The notes beneath the pieces are model-generated. The model was given only the letters and a program-made list of their open reading frames with translations, searched no databases and had not been told where the DNA came from. From Psychrobacter urativorans (GTDB taxonomy: Bacteria; Pseudomonadota; Gammaproteobacteria; Pseudomonadales; Moraxellaceae), in assembly GCF_904846695.1 (NCBI RefSeq), contig NZ_CAJHBR010000003.1:186001-250000 (forward strand): a DNA stretch of 64,000 bases. The letters run 5' to 3'. Below are positions 1 to 11,954 of this stretch, piece by piece. Position 1 is the first letter of the stretch, and the number at the start of each line of letters is the position of its first letter. Position numbers and translations under genes: made by a program.

Positions 1-482
1 CCTCTATTCACCTGCAATTGATGGTTATAAAAATCTTTACTACTCAAGTCCATTTGACTACCTACCATACCTGCACGAGGCTCAAAAGCGGCATAGACCA
101 ACCTATCAACACGGGCATGAATCATGGCCCCAATGCACATTGTACAAGGCTCTAGTGTCACATATAAAGTAGTCTTTGGCGCTAAGCGGTAGTTATTCAA
201 ATGCTGACAAGCTCCCCTAATTGCCACGATCTCTGCATGAGCTGTTGCATCGTGACGGCCTATAGGCTCATTAAAGCCATTACCAATAATGGCATTGTCA
301 TGAATCAACACGGCCCCTACTGGCACCTCACCACAAGCGGCACCTTGTTGTGCCAGCGTCAAAGCATAATGCATCCATTGAACATCTTGCAATGACCAAA
401 ACTTACTATTAGCGAGCGACTGGCTTATTGATGGCCAGTCATTTGGCAATCGTCTAAGGTGCTGAGAGTTATTATTCATCAT
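1..482 (-). CDS. tadA: tRNA-specific adenosine deaminase TadA (partial, 3' end beyond window)
   Basis: Deaminates adenosine 34 of tRNA-Arg(ACG) to inosine so that one tRNA reads several codons. My translation from the ATG ending at 482 shows the zinc-deaminase signature: His82-Ala-Glu84 (Zn ligand and proton shuttle) and Pro-Cys113-x-x-Cys116, followed by the family-typical stretch IGAMIHARVDRLVYAAFEP. A second in-frame ATG at 479 is possible. The frame stays open to base 1, so the C-terminal end is missing because of the window edge, not a mutation. The start lies three bases after the ung stop codon, so the two genes are very probably co-transcribed and translationally coupled. The roughly 30 residues before the deaminase domain are a modest extension. 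Confidence 0.93.
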   Translation of the reverse strand, partial: MMNNNSQHLRRLPNDWPSISQSLANSKFWSLQDVQWMHYALTLAQQGAACGEVPVGAVLIHDNAIIGNGFNEPIGRHDATAHAEIVAIRGACQHLNNYRLAPKTTLYVTLEPCTMCIGAMIHARVDRLVYAAFEPRAGMVGSQMDLSSKDFYNHQLQVNR

Positions 483-485
483 TGG

Positions 486-1241
486 CTACTGCGGTAATTG
501 CCAGTCAATAGGGGTTTTGCCATATTGTGCTAAATAGTCGTTAGTCTTTGAAAAGGGTCTAGTACCAAAGAACCCGCCACGATTGGCTGCTAGTGGTGAG
601 GGGTGCACGGCAGTTAAGATAAGATGCTTATCAGTATTAATATATTTACCAGTTTTTTGCGCTTTACTGCCCCATAAAATAAATACTGTATGCTCGGTTT
701 GTTGATTTATCACTTCAATAACCGCGTCAGTGAACTGCTCCCACCCTGCGTTTTGATGGCTATTAGGCTCGCCTTCACTGACCGTTAAAGAGCTGTTTAG
801 CAATAACACTCCTTGTTCAGCCCAATACGTCAGATCGCCATGCTTAGAAGTAGCAGTACCGATATCCTGAGCCATCTCTTTTAGCACATTATTAAGCGAA
901 GGTGGTTTAGGAATGGTCTTAGGCACTGAAAAAGATAAGCCCATAGCTTGACCTGGGCGATGATAAGGATCTTGGCCTAAAATGACTACTTTGACATGCG
1001 CTAAAGGCGTTAAGTTAAAAGCATTAAACATCAGATTGGCTGGCGGATAGATATTAGCCTCTGATTGATAGGCTTGTTTTAAAAAAGCACGCAATTGATC
1101 CATATTGTCAGAAGTTAGCTCTTCTTCCAAGGCTATTTTCCAGTCCTGTGGTAATCGCACATTATCCAAGATAGCTTTTTTTTCTGCTGCTGTTTTATTA
1201 TTACTGACAGCTTCATCGTCATTTTTATCAAACAAATTCAT
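486..1241 (-). CDS. ung: uracil-DNA glycosylase
   Basis: Removes uracil from DNA as the first step of base excision repair. The 251-residue protein carries the family 1 water-activating motif GQDPYH (residues 89-94, catalytic Asp91), the uracil-pocket segment around LLLNSSLTV, and the DNA-intercalation loop HPSPLAANRGGFFG near the C terminus, where the His is the second catalytic residue. An AAGGA ribosome site sits eight bases before the ATG, supporting this start. About 25 polar residues precede the conserved core. It is followed immediately by tadA on the same strand; both gene products act on base-modified nucleic acid, but the pairing may be simply positional. Confidence 0.97.
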   Translation of the reverse strand: MNLFDKNDDEAVSNNKTAAEKKAILDNVRLPQDWKIALEEELTSDNMDQLRAFLKQAYQSEANIYPPANLMFNAFNLTPLAHVKVVILGQDPYHRPGQAMGLSFSVPKTIPKPPSLNNVLKEMAQDIGTATSKHGDLTYWAEQGVLLLNSSLTVSEGEPNSHQNAGWEQFTDAVIEVINQQTEHTVFILWGSKAQKTGKYINTDKHLILTAVHPSPLAANRGGFFGTRPFSKTNDYLAQYGKTPIDWQLPQ

Positions 1242-1598
1242 AGCCTTATTCCTTTATTTATAATTTTATAACGGAGCGAGTTTACAGTGGCGCTAGGATA
1301 ACGCTTTTTAGCCAGATTTACTGACATTTGCAAGTGCATTATTAAGCTAATTATAGTAGCAAAAAAATCGCTTGTTTTTCATTATTACCCTTAATAATTA
1401 TAGCCAATAGTTGTATTTCATAGCTATATTAAATAACTATATTTAATAATAATAAAAACTTTGATACGACAAAAATCTGATACAAGACTGTTTGAATATA
1501 ACCCTCTAGTAAGACAAATTATCTTAAGGCTGGGCAAATAGCAGCTATAAAAAAACGGCTACCGTAGTAACCGTTTTTTATAAAGCAAAAGCTCTAGC
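1242..1598. other. intergenic region between ung and clpA
   Basis: 357 bases, strongly AT-rich, with no convincing reading frame. It holds the hairpin terminator of clpA at its right end and must hold the ung promoter, which I could not pick out with confidence. Confidence 0.6.
1546..1582 (-). terminator. rho-independent terminator downstream of clpA
   Basis: An inverted repeat built from AAAAACGG and CCGTTTTT, with an inner TAC/GTA pairing, lies about 17 bases beyond the clpA stop. T-runs occur on both sides, so it could work in either direction; the context suits minus-strand clpA transcripts. Confidence 0.75.
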
Positions 1599-4136
1599 TT
1601 AGCTTGCTAATGATTCAGAGTCTGAACGTGGCTCATGGGTTTCGACTACTGTGAGTATAATACGGCTATCCGCTGAACCTTTATCACTATTTTTATCAAG
1701 GTTAACCGAGTCTGTATCCGCCGTTTTCTCTGGCTCTAAAGTGAGATGTACTACCCCACCGTTGACCAAATCACCAAACAAAATCATACTCGCCAACGGC
1801 TTTTTGATTTCGTCTTGAATCAGACGCTGCATTGGACGTGCGCCCATTAAACGATCGTAGCCTTTGTCCGCTAAGTACTCACGAACCTCATCATCAATCT
1901 CTAAAGTAACTTGCTTATCATCAAGCTGAACTTGCAATTCAACTAAGAACTTATCAACTACTGAGACAACCACTGATGCATCTAAAGCATTAAACTGGAT
2001 AATTGCATCGAGACGGTTACGGAATTCAGGAGTAAAGACCCGTTTGAGTGCTTCATTATTATCACGGCTGTGATCCTGCTGAGTGAAGCCCATAGAAGAG
2101 CGACTAATACTATCAGCACCAACGTTAGTGGTCATAATGACAACCACTTGTTTAAAGATAGCTACTCGGCCGTTATTATCAGTCAAAGTACCATGATCCA
2201 TGACCTGCAATAGCAAGTTAAAGACATCTGGATGCGCCTTTTCAATCTCATCAAATAACAAGATACAATGCGGATGCTGATTGATCTTTTCAGTAAGCAG
2301 GCCGCCTTGATCATAACCAACATAGCCCGGTGGTGCACCAATTAAGCGTGAAGCAGTATGAGCTTCCATATACTCTGACATATCAAAGCGTACTAACTCC
2401 ACACCCAACAAATTGGCCAATTGACGCGAGACTTCTGTCTTACCAACCCCAGTCGGGCCAGCAAACATAAAGGAACCTATAGGCTTATCAGGTGATTTAA
2501 GACCGGCACGTGACAGCTTAATGGCGTCAGCTAGATTAGCAATTGCCTCGTCCTGACCAAATACTAAACGTTTTAGGTCACGGTCTAAGTGCTGAAGGAT
2601 ACTCTTATCATCACTGGATACTGACTTGGGTGGAATGCGTGCTAGCTTAGCGACGATAGCTTCAATATCACTTACATCGATTTTTATAGGTGCTTTATTA
2701 CCCTTAACTTTACCAAGACCGGCTTGCTGCGTATCGTTATCAGAACTAGAATCATCGTTTGCTTTAGCAGCAGTAGCATCATCAAGCATCTGGTTTTCGA
2801 TATCATCATCTTCATCATAATCTGACTCATCGATCTGTTTTTCTAAGTCAGCGATAAAGCTTTCTTCAGCTTGAATATCGTCGGCATCAGGAATCACTCC
2901 TAAACGCTTATAAGCACCCGCTTCATCGATAACATCAATTGCCTTATCGGGCAAGAAACGCTCATGGATGTGCTTAGCGGATAGCTGTACTGCACTTATC
3001 AAAGCTTCATCGGTATACTCAACATTATGAAACTCTTCATAACGCGGTTTAAGACCTCGCAAGATATCGATGCTCTCATCGATAGTTGGCTCTTTTACAT
3101 CAATCTTCTGGAAACGACGTGACAATGCATGATCTTTTTCAAACACTTGACGGTACTCAGTAAACGTCGTTGAGCCTACACAGCGTAACTCACCGTTAGC
3201 AAGGGCGGGTTTGATAAGGTTAGACACATCCATATTACTGCTCATTGACGAACCAGCGCCAATAATCATATGAATTTCATCGATGAATAAAATAGCGTTA
3301 GGCTTGTTCTTTAGTGCATCAAGTAAAGACTTCATGCGCTTTTCAAAATCACCACGATATTTTGTACCGGCGATTAGTGCTCCTATATCTAGGCTATAAA
3401 TCACACAGCCATTTAGCGGTTTAGGGGCTTTGTCATTAATAATCAACCAAGCTAAACCTTCAGCGATAGAAGTCTTACCAACGCCCGGCTCACCAACCAA
3501 TAGCGGATTGTTTTTACGGCGGCGGCATAATACTTGAGCCGCACGTTCAATCTCTGGGCCACGACCAATCAACGGATCAGTCTTGCCTTCGGCAGCACGC
3601 TGATTTAAGTTAGTAGCAAACTCGACCAACGGATCTTTACTAGTCTTTTCAGAAGCACTACGACGTTCGCCAGTGCTCGATGCACGCGGCTCAGTTGACT
3701 CAGCCTTATCTTGACCATGTGACAAGTATTGAGTGAGTTCCAGACGACTGATACCTTGCTTTTTGAGCAAATAGACAGCATAAGTATCATGCTCTGAGAA
3801 CATAGAAACTAAGATATCTGAGCCTTCAACTAAACGACCACCACCAATAGATTGCACGTGAAATATTGCCCGCTGCAAAATACGATCGAAGCTTTGAGTA
3901 GGTTGTGGTGACTGCTCTATGTCGACATCCACAGTCGGCGTATGCTTATTAATATAAGCTTCAAGTTCCGTGCGCAAACTTGAGACATTAGCATTACAAG
4001 CCGTTAAAGTATTAACAGCATGGGTGTTTTCCAGCAGTGCTAACAACAGATGTTCGACGGTAAGATACTCGTGTGATTTTTGACGCGCAAGCGTCATAGC
4101 TAAACGTAAAGACACTTCAAGATGACGACTTAACAT
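1599..4136 (-). CDS. clpA: ATP-dependent Clp protease ATP-binding subunit ClpA
   Basis: Hexameric unfoldase that feeds substrates, including those delivered by ClpS, into ClpP. Order: Clp N-domain repeats (about 1-145), AAA+ module 1 with Walker A GEPGVGKT (215-222) and Walker B FIDEIH, AAA+ module 2 with Walker A GPTGVGKT (560-567) and Walker [14 protein letters not shown]. The ClpP-docking loop reads SMGF (about 681-684) where E. coli has IGL. At 845 residues it is longer than E. coli ClpA (758): an acidic Asp/Ser-rich insertion lies at about 420-485, between the two ATPase modules, and a Ser/Asp-rich tail at about 800-845. An AGGA site seven bases before the ATG supports the start. clpS is upstream on the same strand but 674 bases away. 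Confidence 0.96.
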   Translation of the reverse strand: MLSRHLEVSLRLAMTLARQKSHEYLTVEHLLLALLENTHAVNTLTACNANVSSLRTELEAYINKHTPTVDVDIEQSPQPTQSFDRILQRAIFHVQSIGGGRLVEGSDILVSMFSEHDTYAVYLLKKQGISRLELTQYLSHGQDKAESTEPRASSTGERRSASEKTSKDPLVEFATNLNQRAAEGKTDPLIGRGPEIERAAQVLCRRRKNNPLLVGEPGVGKTSIAEGLAWLIINDKAPKPLNGCVIYSLDIGALIAGTKYRGDFEKRMKSLLDALKNKPNAILFIDEIHMIIGAGSSMSSNMDVSNLIKPALANGELRCVGSTTFTEYRQVFEKDHALSRRFQKIDVKEPTIDESIDILRGLKPRYEEFHNVEYTDEALISAVQLSAKHIHERFLPDKAIDVIDEAGAYKRLGVIPDADDIQAEESFIADLEKQIDESDYDEDDDIENQMLDDATAAKANDDSSSDNDTQQAGLGKVKGNKAPIKIDVSDIEAIVAKLARIPPKSVSSDDKSILQHLDRDLKRLVFGQDEAIANLADAIKLSRAGLKSPDKPIGSFMFAGPTGVGKTEVSRQLANLLGVELVRFDMSEYMEAHTASRLIGAPPGYVGYDQGGLLTEKINQHPHCILLFDEIEKAHPDVFNLLLQVMDHGTLTDNNGRVAIFKQVVVIMTTNVGADSISRSSMGFTQQDHSRDNNEALKRVFTPEFRNRLDAIIQFNALDASVVVSVVDKFLVELQVQLDDKQVTLEIDDEVREYLADKGYDRLMGARPMQRLIQDEIKKPLASMILFGDLVNGGVVHLTLEPEKTADTDSVNLDKNSDKGSADSRIILTVVETHEPRSDSESLAS

Positions 4137-4810
4137 AACGGATTCCTACGGTTATACTTATCTTTATAAGCGGATAGCTTTATGAGTTACTTGATTGTTA
4201 AATCAGGGCGGTAAACAGTTTGTTCAAGGGCGATGGCATCATTATTACGTAATAGTATCAAACGAGAACACGTTACTAACCGCGTTAATAATTATCATAG
4301 CAATGACAATAGACATGCATTCATATCAACATGATAAACGCTTAGAGTCAATCTTTTAAGCGCTGCTAAAGTGTATCAAAGCTTGTAACTAATGGCACAA
4401 GTTAGATTAGGTGTTGCTAATTTGTAGAAAAAATCAGCTATTAGAGTAGCAATGCTAGAGAACTAAAAAGATACTTTTATGAAAACTAGATAATGAAACT
4501 AAAGAGTAAAAAGTGGAATAATCGAACAGATAATAACGAATGATACTTATGCTGATGACAAGTAGTATATAAGGCTGTTTGGTGAGGAAATCAAGAGTAA
4601 ATAATACGCTTATTATCAACCCTTAGTGTCAAGAAGTTAAGTTGGTTTGTGACAAGGATAAAGGACTTATAGATACAACACTTAGATAAAAAGCAACACT
4701 GATGACCGTGAGTCATGGCTAGCGAGGGCGCCAGCCATCATAAACTGGCATAGGTAACGAGATGAGCATGACTATGCGTGCAACCAACTACTATTAGCGA
4801 ACGTTACTAA
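4137..4810. other. long non-coding gap between clpS and clpA
   Basis: 674 bases with no frame I would call a gene on either strand. Towards the clpS end, around 4698-4742, are nested inverted repeats: TGGCT/AGCCA enclosing a GC-rich core, next to TGAC/GTCA. They lack a T-run on the minus strand, so they do not look like a classical terminator. The region probably contains a separate clpA promoter. Confidence 0.5.
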
Positions 4811-5221
4811 TTACTCGCCTTGATGTGGTTCAATTTGGGTCAATAAAGGATAGCCTTCACGATGGGCTAGACTGTTGACCTTTTTGGCTTTGGTTTCGGC
4901 GATATCTTTTGGATATATCCCAGCGATACCTTTGCTGGTATTGTGAATAGTGAGCATAATTTCAACAGCAGAGTCTACATTATGACGAAATTCTGACTGC
5001 AAAATGTACACTACAAACTCCATCGGAGTGTAATTATCGTTGTACATCACCACGGCATACATTGGTGGCTTAGCTACTTCTGGCTCAGCAACCAATACAT
5101 CTGCCTGCGGAGTAGTCTCGCCTGCAGGGTCGCTATCTTGGGCACGCTGATCTACTGGTATATTTGGAAAATGCCAGTCAGCTACGGTTTGCTCATAAGT
5201 CATTAAGGTCTGCTTTGTCAT
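4811..5221 (-). CDS. clpS: ATP-dependent Clp protease adaptor ClpS
   Basis: Adaptor that binds N-degron substrates and hands them to ClpAP. The conserved core spans about residues 50-130: the MYNDNYTPMEFVVYIL segment holds the Asn-Asp pair that recognises the substrate alpha-amino group, and MLTIHNTSKG holds the corresponding pocket His. At 136 residues it is longer than E. coli ClpS (106); the extra part is a polar, Ala/Asp/Pro-rich N-terminal arm ahead of the core. The arm of ClpS contacts ClpA in characterised homologues, so the longer arm could alter delivery (inference). No strong ribosome site precedes the ATG; an internal Met at residue 8 is an alternative start. Confidence 0.95.
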   Translation of the reverse strand: MTKQTLMTYEQTVADWHFPNIPVDQRAQDSDPAGETTPQADVLVAEPEVAKPPMYAVVMYNDNYTPMEFVVYILQSEFRHNVDSAVEIMLTIHNTSKGIAGIYPKDIAETKAKKVNSLAHREGYPLLTQIEPHQGE

Positions 5222-5318
5222 AAAATCAATTCAAAATTTATTGTTAAACAAGAGTAATAAAGCAGATAGTACCAATGGCCATTAACAAGTAATGACTATT
5301 ATAAAAACATAACTATGG

Positions 5319-6296
5319 CTACTGCGACTGTTGCGGATTTTTTCCGTTGATACTGGCAAGTTTTTCACTACCTATAGGGCTTTGATCAACTTCTGGTAAG
5401 TCCATTAACGACAACGGCATACTATCTACCATAGCCCCTACTGTCCAGTTATAAAGCTGCTCAACCTCTTCATTACCCGCCTTCAAACTAAGCTTAACTT
5501 GTAGAGGCTTAAACCCAGCTGGCATCACAAAACGACCACGAATACGTACAATACCTTGGATAGAAAAACGCGAAGGATCTAAAGGTACTTCTACAAAATC
5601 GTCTTTATTTTGTAAGGTTAACACAGCGGTCAGAGTCTTAGCTGAGGCATCTTTACTAAGCATACCTATATCAAAACCGTATTCAAAAGCATTCTCTGGC
5701 AAAGGTTCAATTTTTGCACCAAGTACTTGCAAAGGCATCCCACCCTTTTCACTGATAAAATCAGCGTAGAACTCATTAAGTTGGGCTACTTGTTTACTCT
5801 CAACTTCTAACTCCTGCTTGCTTTGACGCAGCTCGTCTAAATTTTTCAGACTAATCGACAGCTCTTGTTTGGCTGTAGCCGCTGTACTAGCAAGAACTTT
5901 ATTGCTCATACGCAAGTCTTTGAGCTCAGTAGTAGCCTGTTCGCTGTTCTCAATCACTTGCTTATTTTTAGAAGCTTGAGAGTAATAACCACTCTGATAA
6001 CCTAGCTTGTGACCTAGCAATACTGCAACAATCGAAGTTACTAATATAGCGACCACGAATAAGGCTAACAGCAAAGTACTAGCACCGCTTTGTTGCCTAC
6101 TAATACGGTGATGGTAATTGCTATTATAAGCAGTAGAAGGCATGCAGCTGTCTATTGTAGCGTCTGACACTAAGGTATCATCAGCAAGCGCACTAACTAT
6201 AGTATTGGGTGCAGCAGTTGATGCTGTAGATGCAGGAGCGTAACACAACAATCGTGCAGGCTGCGAATGCAAGCGTAGGGCAGTCTTAACACGCAT
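5319..6296 (-). CDS. membrane-anchored coiled-coil protein (DUF6776-like)
   Basis: Function unknown. A single membrane segment (STLLLALFVVAILVTSIVAV, about residues 72-92) is followed by a predicted coiled coil rich in Lys/Glu/Gln (about 105-175) and a beta-rich domain (about 185-310) with repeated hydrophobic/charged alternation such as FVEVPLDPSRFSIQGIVRIRG. This architecture fits a small inner-membrane family found beside argC and clp genes in related gammaproteobacteria; I place it there from memory with moderate confidence. About 70 residues of Ala/Ser/Thr-rich sequence precede the membrane segment; an ATG at residue 52 would give a shorter, more typical protein. It lies between argC and clpS on the same strand. 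Confidence 0.7.
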   Translation of the reverse strand: MRVKTALRLHSQPARLLCYAPASTASTAAPNTIVSALADDTLVSDATIDSCMPSTAYNSNYHHRISRQQSGASTLLLALFVVAILVTSIVAVLLGHKLGYQSGYYSQASKNKQVIENSEQATTELKDLRMSNKVLASTAATAKQELSISLKNLDELRQSKQELEVESKQVAQLNEFYADFISEKGGMPLQVLGAKIEPLPENAFEYGFDIGMLSKDASAKTLTAVLTLQNKDDFVEVPLDPSRFSIQGIVRIRGRFVMPAGFKPLQVKLSLKAGNEEVEQLYNWTVGAMVDSMPLSLMDLPEVDQSPIGSEKLASINGKNPQQSQ

Positions 6297-6496
6297 TTAT
6301 ACGGGTACTCTTAACAGTAAAGGCGAAGTATTATAACGGAATTTACCGTCAATACCTAGCATGAGGCTGTAACCACAGTGACTAAAGCGTAAAAGAGATT
6401 CAGTCATCAAATCCCCTATTTCATTAGTCATCAGCGCTTACAGTCATAAAAAATCTATCTAACAAACTATATAAAGCAACAACTAGCAACTTAGCG

Positions 6497-7564
6497 TTAA
6501 GGAACAATAGGGGCCGCATTTAGTCCCAAGCTTTCATTGAGACCAAACATAACGTTCAAGTTCTGTACTGCTTGCCCTGCTGCGCCTTTGACCAAATTGT
6601 CTTGCACGACCATTATAGTCAGCTCAAGCCGCTCATTATCTTGATGGACAGCTATACGCAAACGGTTGCTAGCACGCACACTACGGGTATCTGGATAGCT
6701 ACCGCTCGGTAACACATCTATAAACCCTTCTTGTGCATAACTATTCTCAAATGCTTGCTGCCAATCGACAGCAGTGCCTGCCGCTGTTAGCTCTAAATGA
6801 ATAGAGCTGAACATACCGCGTATCATCGGCACTAAATGGGGTAAAAAGCGCACACGTTGGCTGAATTTGCTGGCCAGTAATTGCTCAATGCCTTGCTCAA
6901 TCTCTGGTAAATGTCTATGACCGGTGACTCCATAGGCTTTGAAATTATCAGTAACTTCAGCATAATTGAGTGCCAAACTTGCCTGCCTACCGGCCCCAGA
7001 AACCCCAGACTTTGCGTCGATTATAATGCGCGGCTCAATCAAACGCTGAGACTGCTCATTTTGCAAAGTAATAATCGGCTTTAGACCTAAAATAGCAGTC
7101 GTCGGATAACAGCCAGGATTACCTACTACTAAAGCGTTAGCAATCTTGTCACGGTTCAATTCAGGCAAGCCGTAGACCGCTGTCTTTAACAGTTCAGGAC
7201 AAGCATGCGGCTGTTGATACCAATGCTCAAAATCTACCAAAGACTGTAAGCGAAAATCAGCCGCTAGATCTATGACTTTAACACCAGCTTGCGTCAGTGC
7301 TTGAGCTTGTTGCATAGCCACTCCATGTGGAGTAGCAAAGAATACCACATCGCATTTTTGTAAGGCAGCTAAAGTATCATCGCCCAGATCACTAAATACG
7401 ATATCTGAGATACCGCGAAGGCTGGGGAATATATCGTCAGCGCGTCTGCCCGCTTCACTACGTGAGGTTAATAAGTCAATAGACACCTCAGGATGAGCAG
7501 ACAACAAACGAATAAGTTCAATACCGGTATATCCTGTACCGCCGACTATAGCTGCTGAAATCAT
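6497..7564 (-). CDS. argC: N-acetyl-gamma-glutamyl-phosphate reductase
   Basis: Third step of arginine synthesis: NADPH-dependent reduction of N-acetylglutamyl phosphate to the semialdehyde. An N-terminal Rossmann motif GGTGYTG (residues 8-14) and the catalytic Cys152 in [10 protein letters not shown] are visible, with FATPHGVA and the C-terminal [17 protein letters not shown] signature. 355 residues is the normal size for the long type. The AGGA site six bases before the ATG fixes the start. hemE is 77 bases upstream on the same strand and the membrane coiled-coil gene 200 bases downstream; the hemE-argC pairing has no obvious metabolic logic. Confidence 0.97.
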   Translation of the reverse strand: MISAAIVGGTGYTGIELIRLLSAHPEVSIDLLTSRSEAGRRADDIFPSLRGISDIVFSDLGDDTLAALQKCDVVFFATPHGVAMQQAQALTQAGVKVIDLAADFRLQSLVDFEHWYQQPHACPELLKTAVYGLPELNRDKIANALVVGNPGCYPTTAILGLKPIITLQNEQSQRLIEPRIIIDAKSGVSGAGRQASLALNYAEVTDNFKAYGVTGHRHLPEIEQGIEQLLASKFSQRVRFLPHLVPMIRGMFSSIHLELTAAGTAVDWQQAFENSYAQEGFIDVLPSGSYPDTRSVRASNRLRIAVHQDNERLELTIMVVQDNLVKGAAGQAVQNLNVMFGLNESLGLNAAPIVP

Positions 7565-7641
7565 AAGTCTTCCTATTACTTATTTATATTACTTAACAAA
7601 ATAATAATTAATAAACTACTGAGTTATATAACCCATAAAAG

Positions 7642-8778
7642 CTACAGTTTATAATCGTGTACGGCATCGATGAAGACTTTGGCGTTTTCAGGATTAACCC
7701 ATTGAGTAATACCATGACCTAAATTGGCAATATAGCCTGTTTTTTCACCATTAGCATAAGCTAAGTCTAACATAGCGTTGACTTCTGCACGTATAGTCGC
7801 TGGTGAGCCATAAAGCGTTGCTGGATCTAAATTACCCTGAAGAGCCTTGCTACGCTGTACTTTTTTATTTTGCTCAGTAAGATGGCGTTGACTTTCAGTT
7901 AAGACTTGACGAGCGCGATCAAGTGGCATCGTCCAGTCTAGTCCTAAGGCATCAGCTTCACTATCAGCTTGCGTCTCTAGCCAGAGACCACCGCCTTTAG
8001 TAAATAACACTACAGGAGTATGCGGATGACGAACTTTTAGTTCAGCAACGATACGCTTATTATACGCATGCGAAAATTCAATAAATTGACGATGGCCAAG
8101 CGCTCCGCCCCAACTGTCAAATATCTGTACGATTTGGGCACCAGCAACGATCTGGGCATCTAAATAATCAACCACCGAAATAGCTATCTTATCAAGCAAC
8201 TGATGCAAAAACTCAGGCTTACTATATAAGAAGCCTTTAGTATAACGATAATCTTTTGAGCTGCCGCCTTCAATCATATAAGTAGCAAGCGTCCAAGGGC
8301 TACCGGAAAAACCGAACAAGGGTACTTGGCCGTTTAGAGCCTTACGGATACTAGTCACCGCACGCATCACATAATCAAGCGAATCATTCACATCGAGCGT
8401 TGGCAGACGATCAAGATCTGCTTGCTCACGGATAGGATACTTAAATTTAGGACCTTCGCCAGCCTCAAAGTATAGACCTAGCCCCATTGCATCAGGAATA
8501 GTGAGGATATCGCTGAACAAAATTGCAGCATCTAAGTCCATACGACGCAATGGCTGTAGCGTGACTTCAGTAGCACGTGCAGTATCTTTGCACAAGCTCA
8601 TAAAGTCTCCCGCCTCAGCACGAGTAGCTTTATACTCTGGTAAATAACGCCCTGCCTGACGCATCATCCATACTGGAGTAGTATCTACTGGCTCAAAACG
8701 TAGCGCACGTAGCAGTCTATCGTTCTTTAAAGGGGCGAAATCATGGTTAGACGTAGAATTTTGTTCTAAGACGCTCAT
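7642..8778 (-). CDS. hemE: uroporphyrinogen decarboxylase
   Basis: Removes four acetate carboxyls from uroporphyrinogen III to give coproporphyrinogen III in haem synthesis. The N-terminal signature [13 protein letters not shown] and the second conserved block [18 protein letters not shown] are present, together with QIFDSWGG and the C-terminal [15 protein letters not shown] start at the ATG ending at 8778 (MSVLEQ) because a GGAG site lies eight bases upstream of it; a TTG- or ATG-initiated version seven residues longer has no such site. 378 residues is slightly longer than the usual 355. It lies between proB and argC in a minus-strand run. Confidence 0.96.
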   Translation of the reverse strand: MSVLEQNSTSNHDFAPLKNDRLLRALRFEPVDTTPVWMMRQAGRYLPEYKATRAEAGDFMSLCKDTARATEVTLQPLRRMDLDAAILFSDILTIPDAMGLGLYFEAGEGPKFKYPIREQADLDRLPTLDVNDSLDYVMRAVTSIRKALNGQVPLFGFSGSPWTLATYMIEGGSSKDYRYTKGFLYSKPEFLHQLLDKIAISVVDYLDAQIVAGAQIVQIFDSWGGALGHRQFIEFSHAYNKRIVAELKVRHPHTPVVLFTKGGGLWLETQADSEADALGLDWTMPLDRARQVLTESQRHLTEQNKKVQRSKALQGNLDPATLYGSPATIRAEVNAMLDLAYANGEKTGYIANLGHGITQWVNPENAKVFIDAVHDYKL

Positions 8779-8887
8779 GCCTAAATCTCCAAAATACAAT
8801 AATATTTATTATTGTCAGAATTAAAATACTTATTATTAAAATAAAATCATTATCAAGACGGCTGCTATACAGTCGCTGCAATGGTCT

Positions 8888-10060
8888 TTACATAGATAAA
8901 GCTAAGTTATCGCGATGTACCATAACGATACGCTCTTCATTATTACCGAGAATTCTATCAAACTGTCCAGTGCGCTCACGAGCCACTCGACGTGCATCAC
9001 TCGATGAAAAATTCACTTGGCCTACTGCTAAACGCTCACCAGTATCCTGATGAATAATCTGTACTACTTCACCTTCATCAAAATCGCCACGAACTTCAAC
9101 GACCCCGACTGGTAATAAGCTTCTATTATTTTCAGTTATCGCTTTAGCAGCGCCAGCATCAATAATCAAAGTACCGGACATGCGTAGATGTGCCGCTATC
9201 CACTGTTTACGAGCAATAATTTTGTCTTGATCGTTAGTAGTTAGCAAAGTACCTACTGCTTCACCAGAAACTACCCGGGTGATAACATCATCGATAGCAC
9301 CACTAACAATAACGGTCGGACAACCACCCATAGCCGCCAAACGACCAGCACGGATTTTGGTTAGCATACCACCACGACCTAATTTACCGCCGTCGCCAGC
9401 AATATCAAATAGATAGTCAGCCATAGCTCGTTCTTGACGAATCATTCTAGCATCAGGATTGTTACGTGGGTTATCAGTGAACACCCCTTCTTGATCGGTT
9501 AGAATGATGTATAAGTCAGCATTAACCATCGCTGCTGCCATCGCCCCTAGAGTATCGTTATCACCAAATTTGATCTCATCAATAGTAATAGTATCATTTT
9601 CATTAATGACTGGTAATACTCGCCACTCTAATAGCTGAGTCAGGGCGCTGCTGGTATTCAAATAACGACTACGGTTAGACAAATCATCGTGAGTAAGAAG
9701 CAGCTGAGAGCTTTGAATACCGTGTTGGATCAATGCCGACCACCAAGTTTCAATCAGACCCATTTGGCCAATAGAAGCACAAGCTTGTAGAGCGGCTAAT
9801 TTCTTAGGGCGCTCATCAAGGTTCATGCGCACTACTCCTTCAGCTACGGCACCTGATGATACTAAGAGTACTTCTATCCCTTTGTTGTGCAATCTTGCAA
9901 TCTGTTTTGCCCACTCGTAAATGGCAGTACGATCGAGACCCCGACCATTATTAGTTAATAGCGACGAGCCAATCTTGACAATAACGCGATGAATATCAAA
10001 GTTACGATCTTGTTTGATGAACCTTGCCTCTTCGGTCGCCTGTTCCCTGTCAACTGCCAT
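8888..10060 (-). CDS. proB: glutamate 5-kinase
   Basis: Phosphorylates glutamate, the first committed and proline-inhibited step of proline synthesis. The amino-acid-kinase domain (about 10-260) shows VIVKIGSSLLT, LLVSSGAVAEG, NENDT and FGDNDTLGAMAA; a C-terminal PUA domain follows (about 280-385). I use the ATG ending at 10060 because AGGAG stands five bases before it; a Met seven residues upstream lacks a comparable site. Of 390 residues, about 15 precede the kinase core. obgE lies 117 bases upstream on the same strand, and obgE-proB is a pairing seen in several proteobacteria. Confidence 0.96.
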   Translation of the reverse strand: MAVDREQATEEARFIKQDRNFDIHRVIVKIGSSLLTNNGRGLDRTAIYEWAKQIARLHNKGIEVLLVSSGAVAEGVVRMNLDERPKKLAALQACASIGQMGLIETWWSALIQHGIQSSQLLLTHDDLSNRSRYLNTSSALTQLLEWRVLPVINENDTITIDEIKFGDNDTLGAMAAAMVNADLYIILTDQEGVFTDNPRNNPDARMIRQERAMADYLFDIAGDGGKLGRGGMLTKIRAGRLAAMGGCPTVIVSGAIDDVITRVVSGEAVGTLLTTNDQDKIIARKQWIAAHLRMSGTLIIDAGAAKAITENNRSLLPVGVVEVRGDFDEGEVVQIIHQDTGERLAVGQVNFSSSDARRVARERTGQFDRILGNNEERIVMVHRDNLALSM

Positions 10061-10176
10061 AAAAACTCCTGTATGTTGCAAAAATTAAATCTAAAAATAG
10101 CTTATAAAAATTAACTCAACCATCATAACAGCAGTCTTAAGCAAGCTAGCTAGCAACTGCTGTTGATAGCAATAGC

Positions 10177-11412
<1,236 letters not shown>

Positions 11413-11579
11413 TCAATCCTTAATTGTCAATCTTACTTATAATCTATCAGAACAGTCATTGACTCTCTCATAGCGTTACAAGCTTAGAATATTGCAAGTT
11501 TTGGTAGCGCTACACTCAATATTGGTGTAGATAAAAGCTACCCTTTTTATACTAATAAAAGCTTTAATATTTAGAAAGT

Positions 11580-11623
11580 ACTTAAAAATAAAATTCTCAA
11601 CACTTAAAAATAAAAGCCTCAAT
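11580..11623. repeat. two-copy 22-base tandem repeat
   Basis: Units at 11580-11601 and 11602-11623 share ACTTAAAAATAAAA, two variable bases, then CTCAA. It is AT-rich and non-coding, upstream of obgE; no function is evident. Confidence 0.7.
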
Positions 11624-11783
11624 ACTGGAGTTCATAATCGAGCTAAGCAGCATAAATACAGCACTGCTATAAAAAAACAAACTAGCTGTATGATTAGCTA
11701 TTATTATCAGCGAGTTTTTTGACGATTTGTAGTAGTTTATTTTAACAACAACTATTAACAAATGCTCCTAACAAAAATTACTA

Positions 11784-11819
11784 CAAAAACACCCGATAAC
11801 CAATCTGACTATCGGGTGC
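11784..11819 (-). terminator. rho-independent terminator downstream of the GAPDH gene
   Basis: A nine-base stem CACCCGATA/TATCGGGTG with an 11-base loop, followed on the minus strand by TTTTTG. It lies about 136 bases past the GAPDH stop and is the first good terminator in that direction. Confidence 0.8.
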
Positions 11820-11954
11820 TATCTATTCTATCAATTTGCATCGATCATAGTATCACTAGTATAACATTGAACGGTAACATTGAAACGCTACCGACCGATC
11901 ATAGCTAGCAATAAAATAGCTGACTGTTATTGACAAGCAAGCATCGGCTATCAA

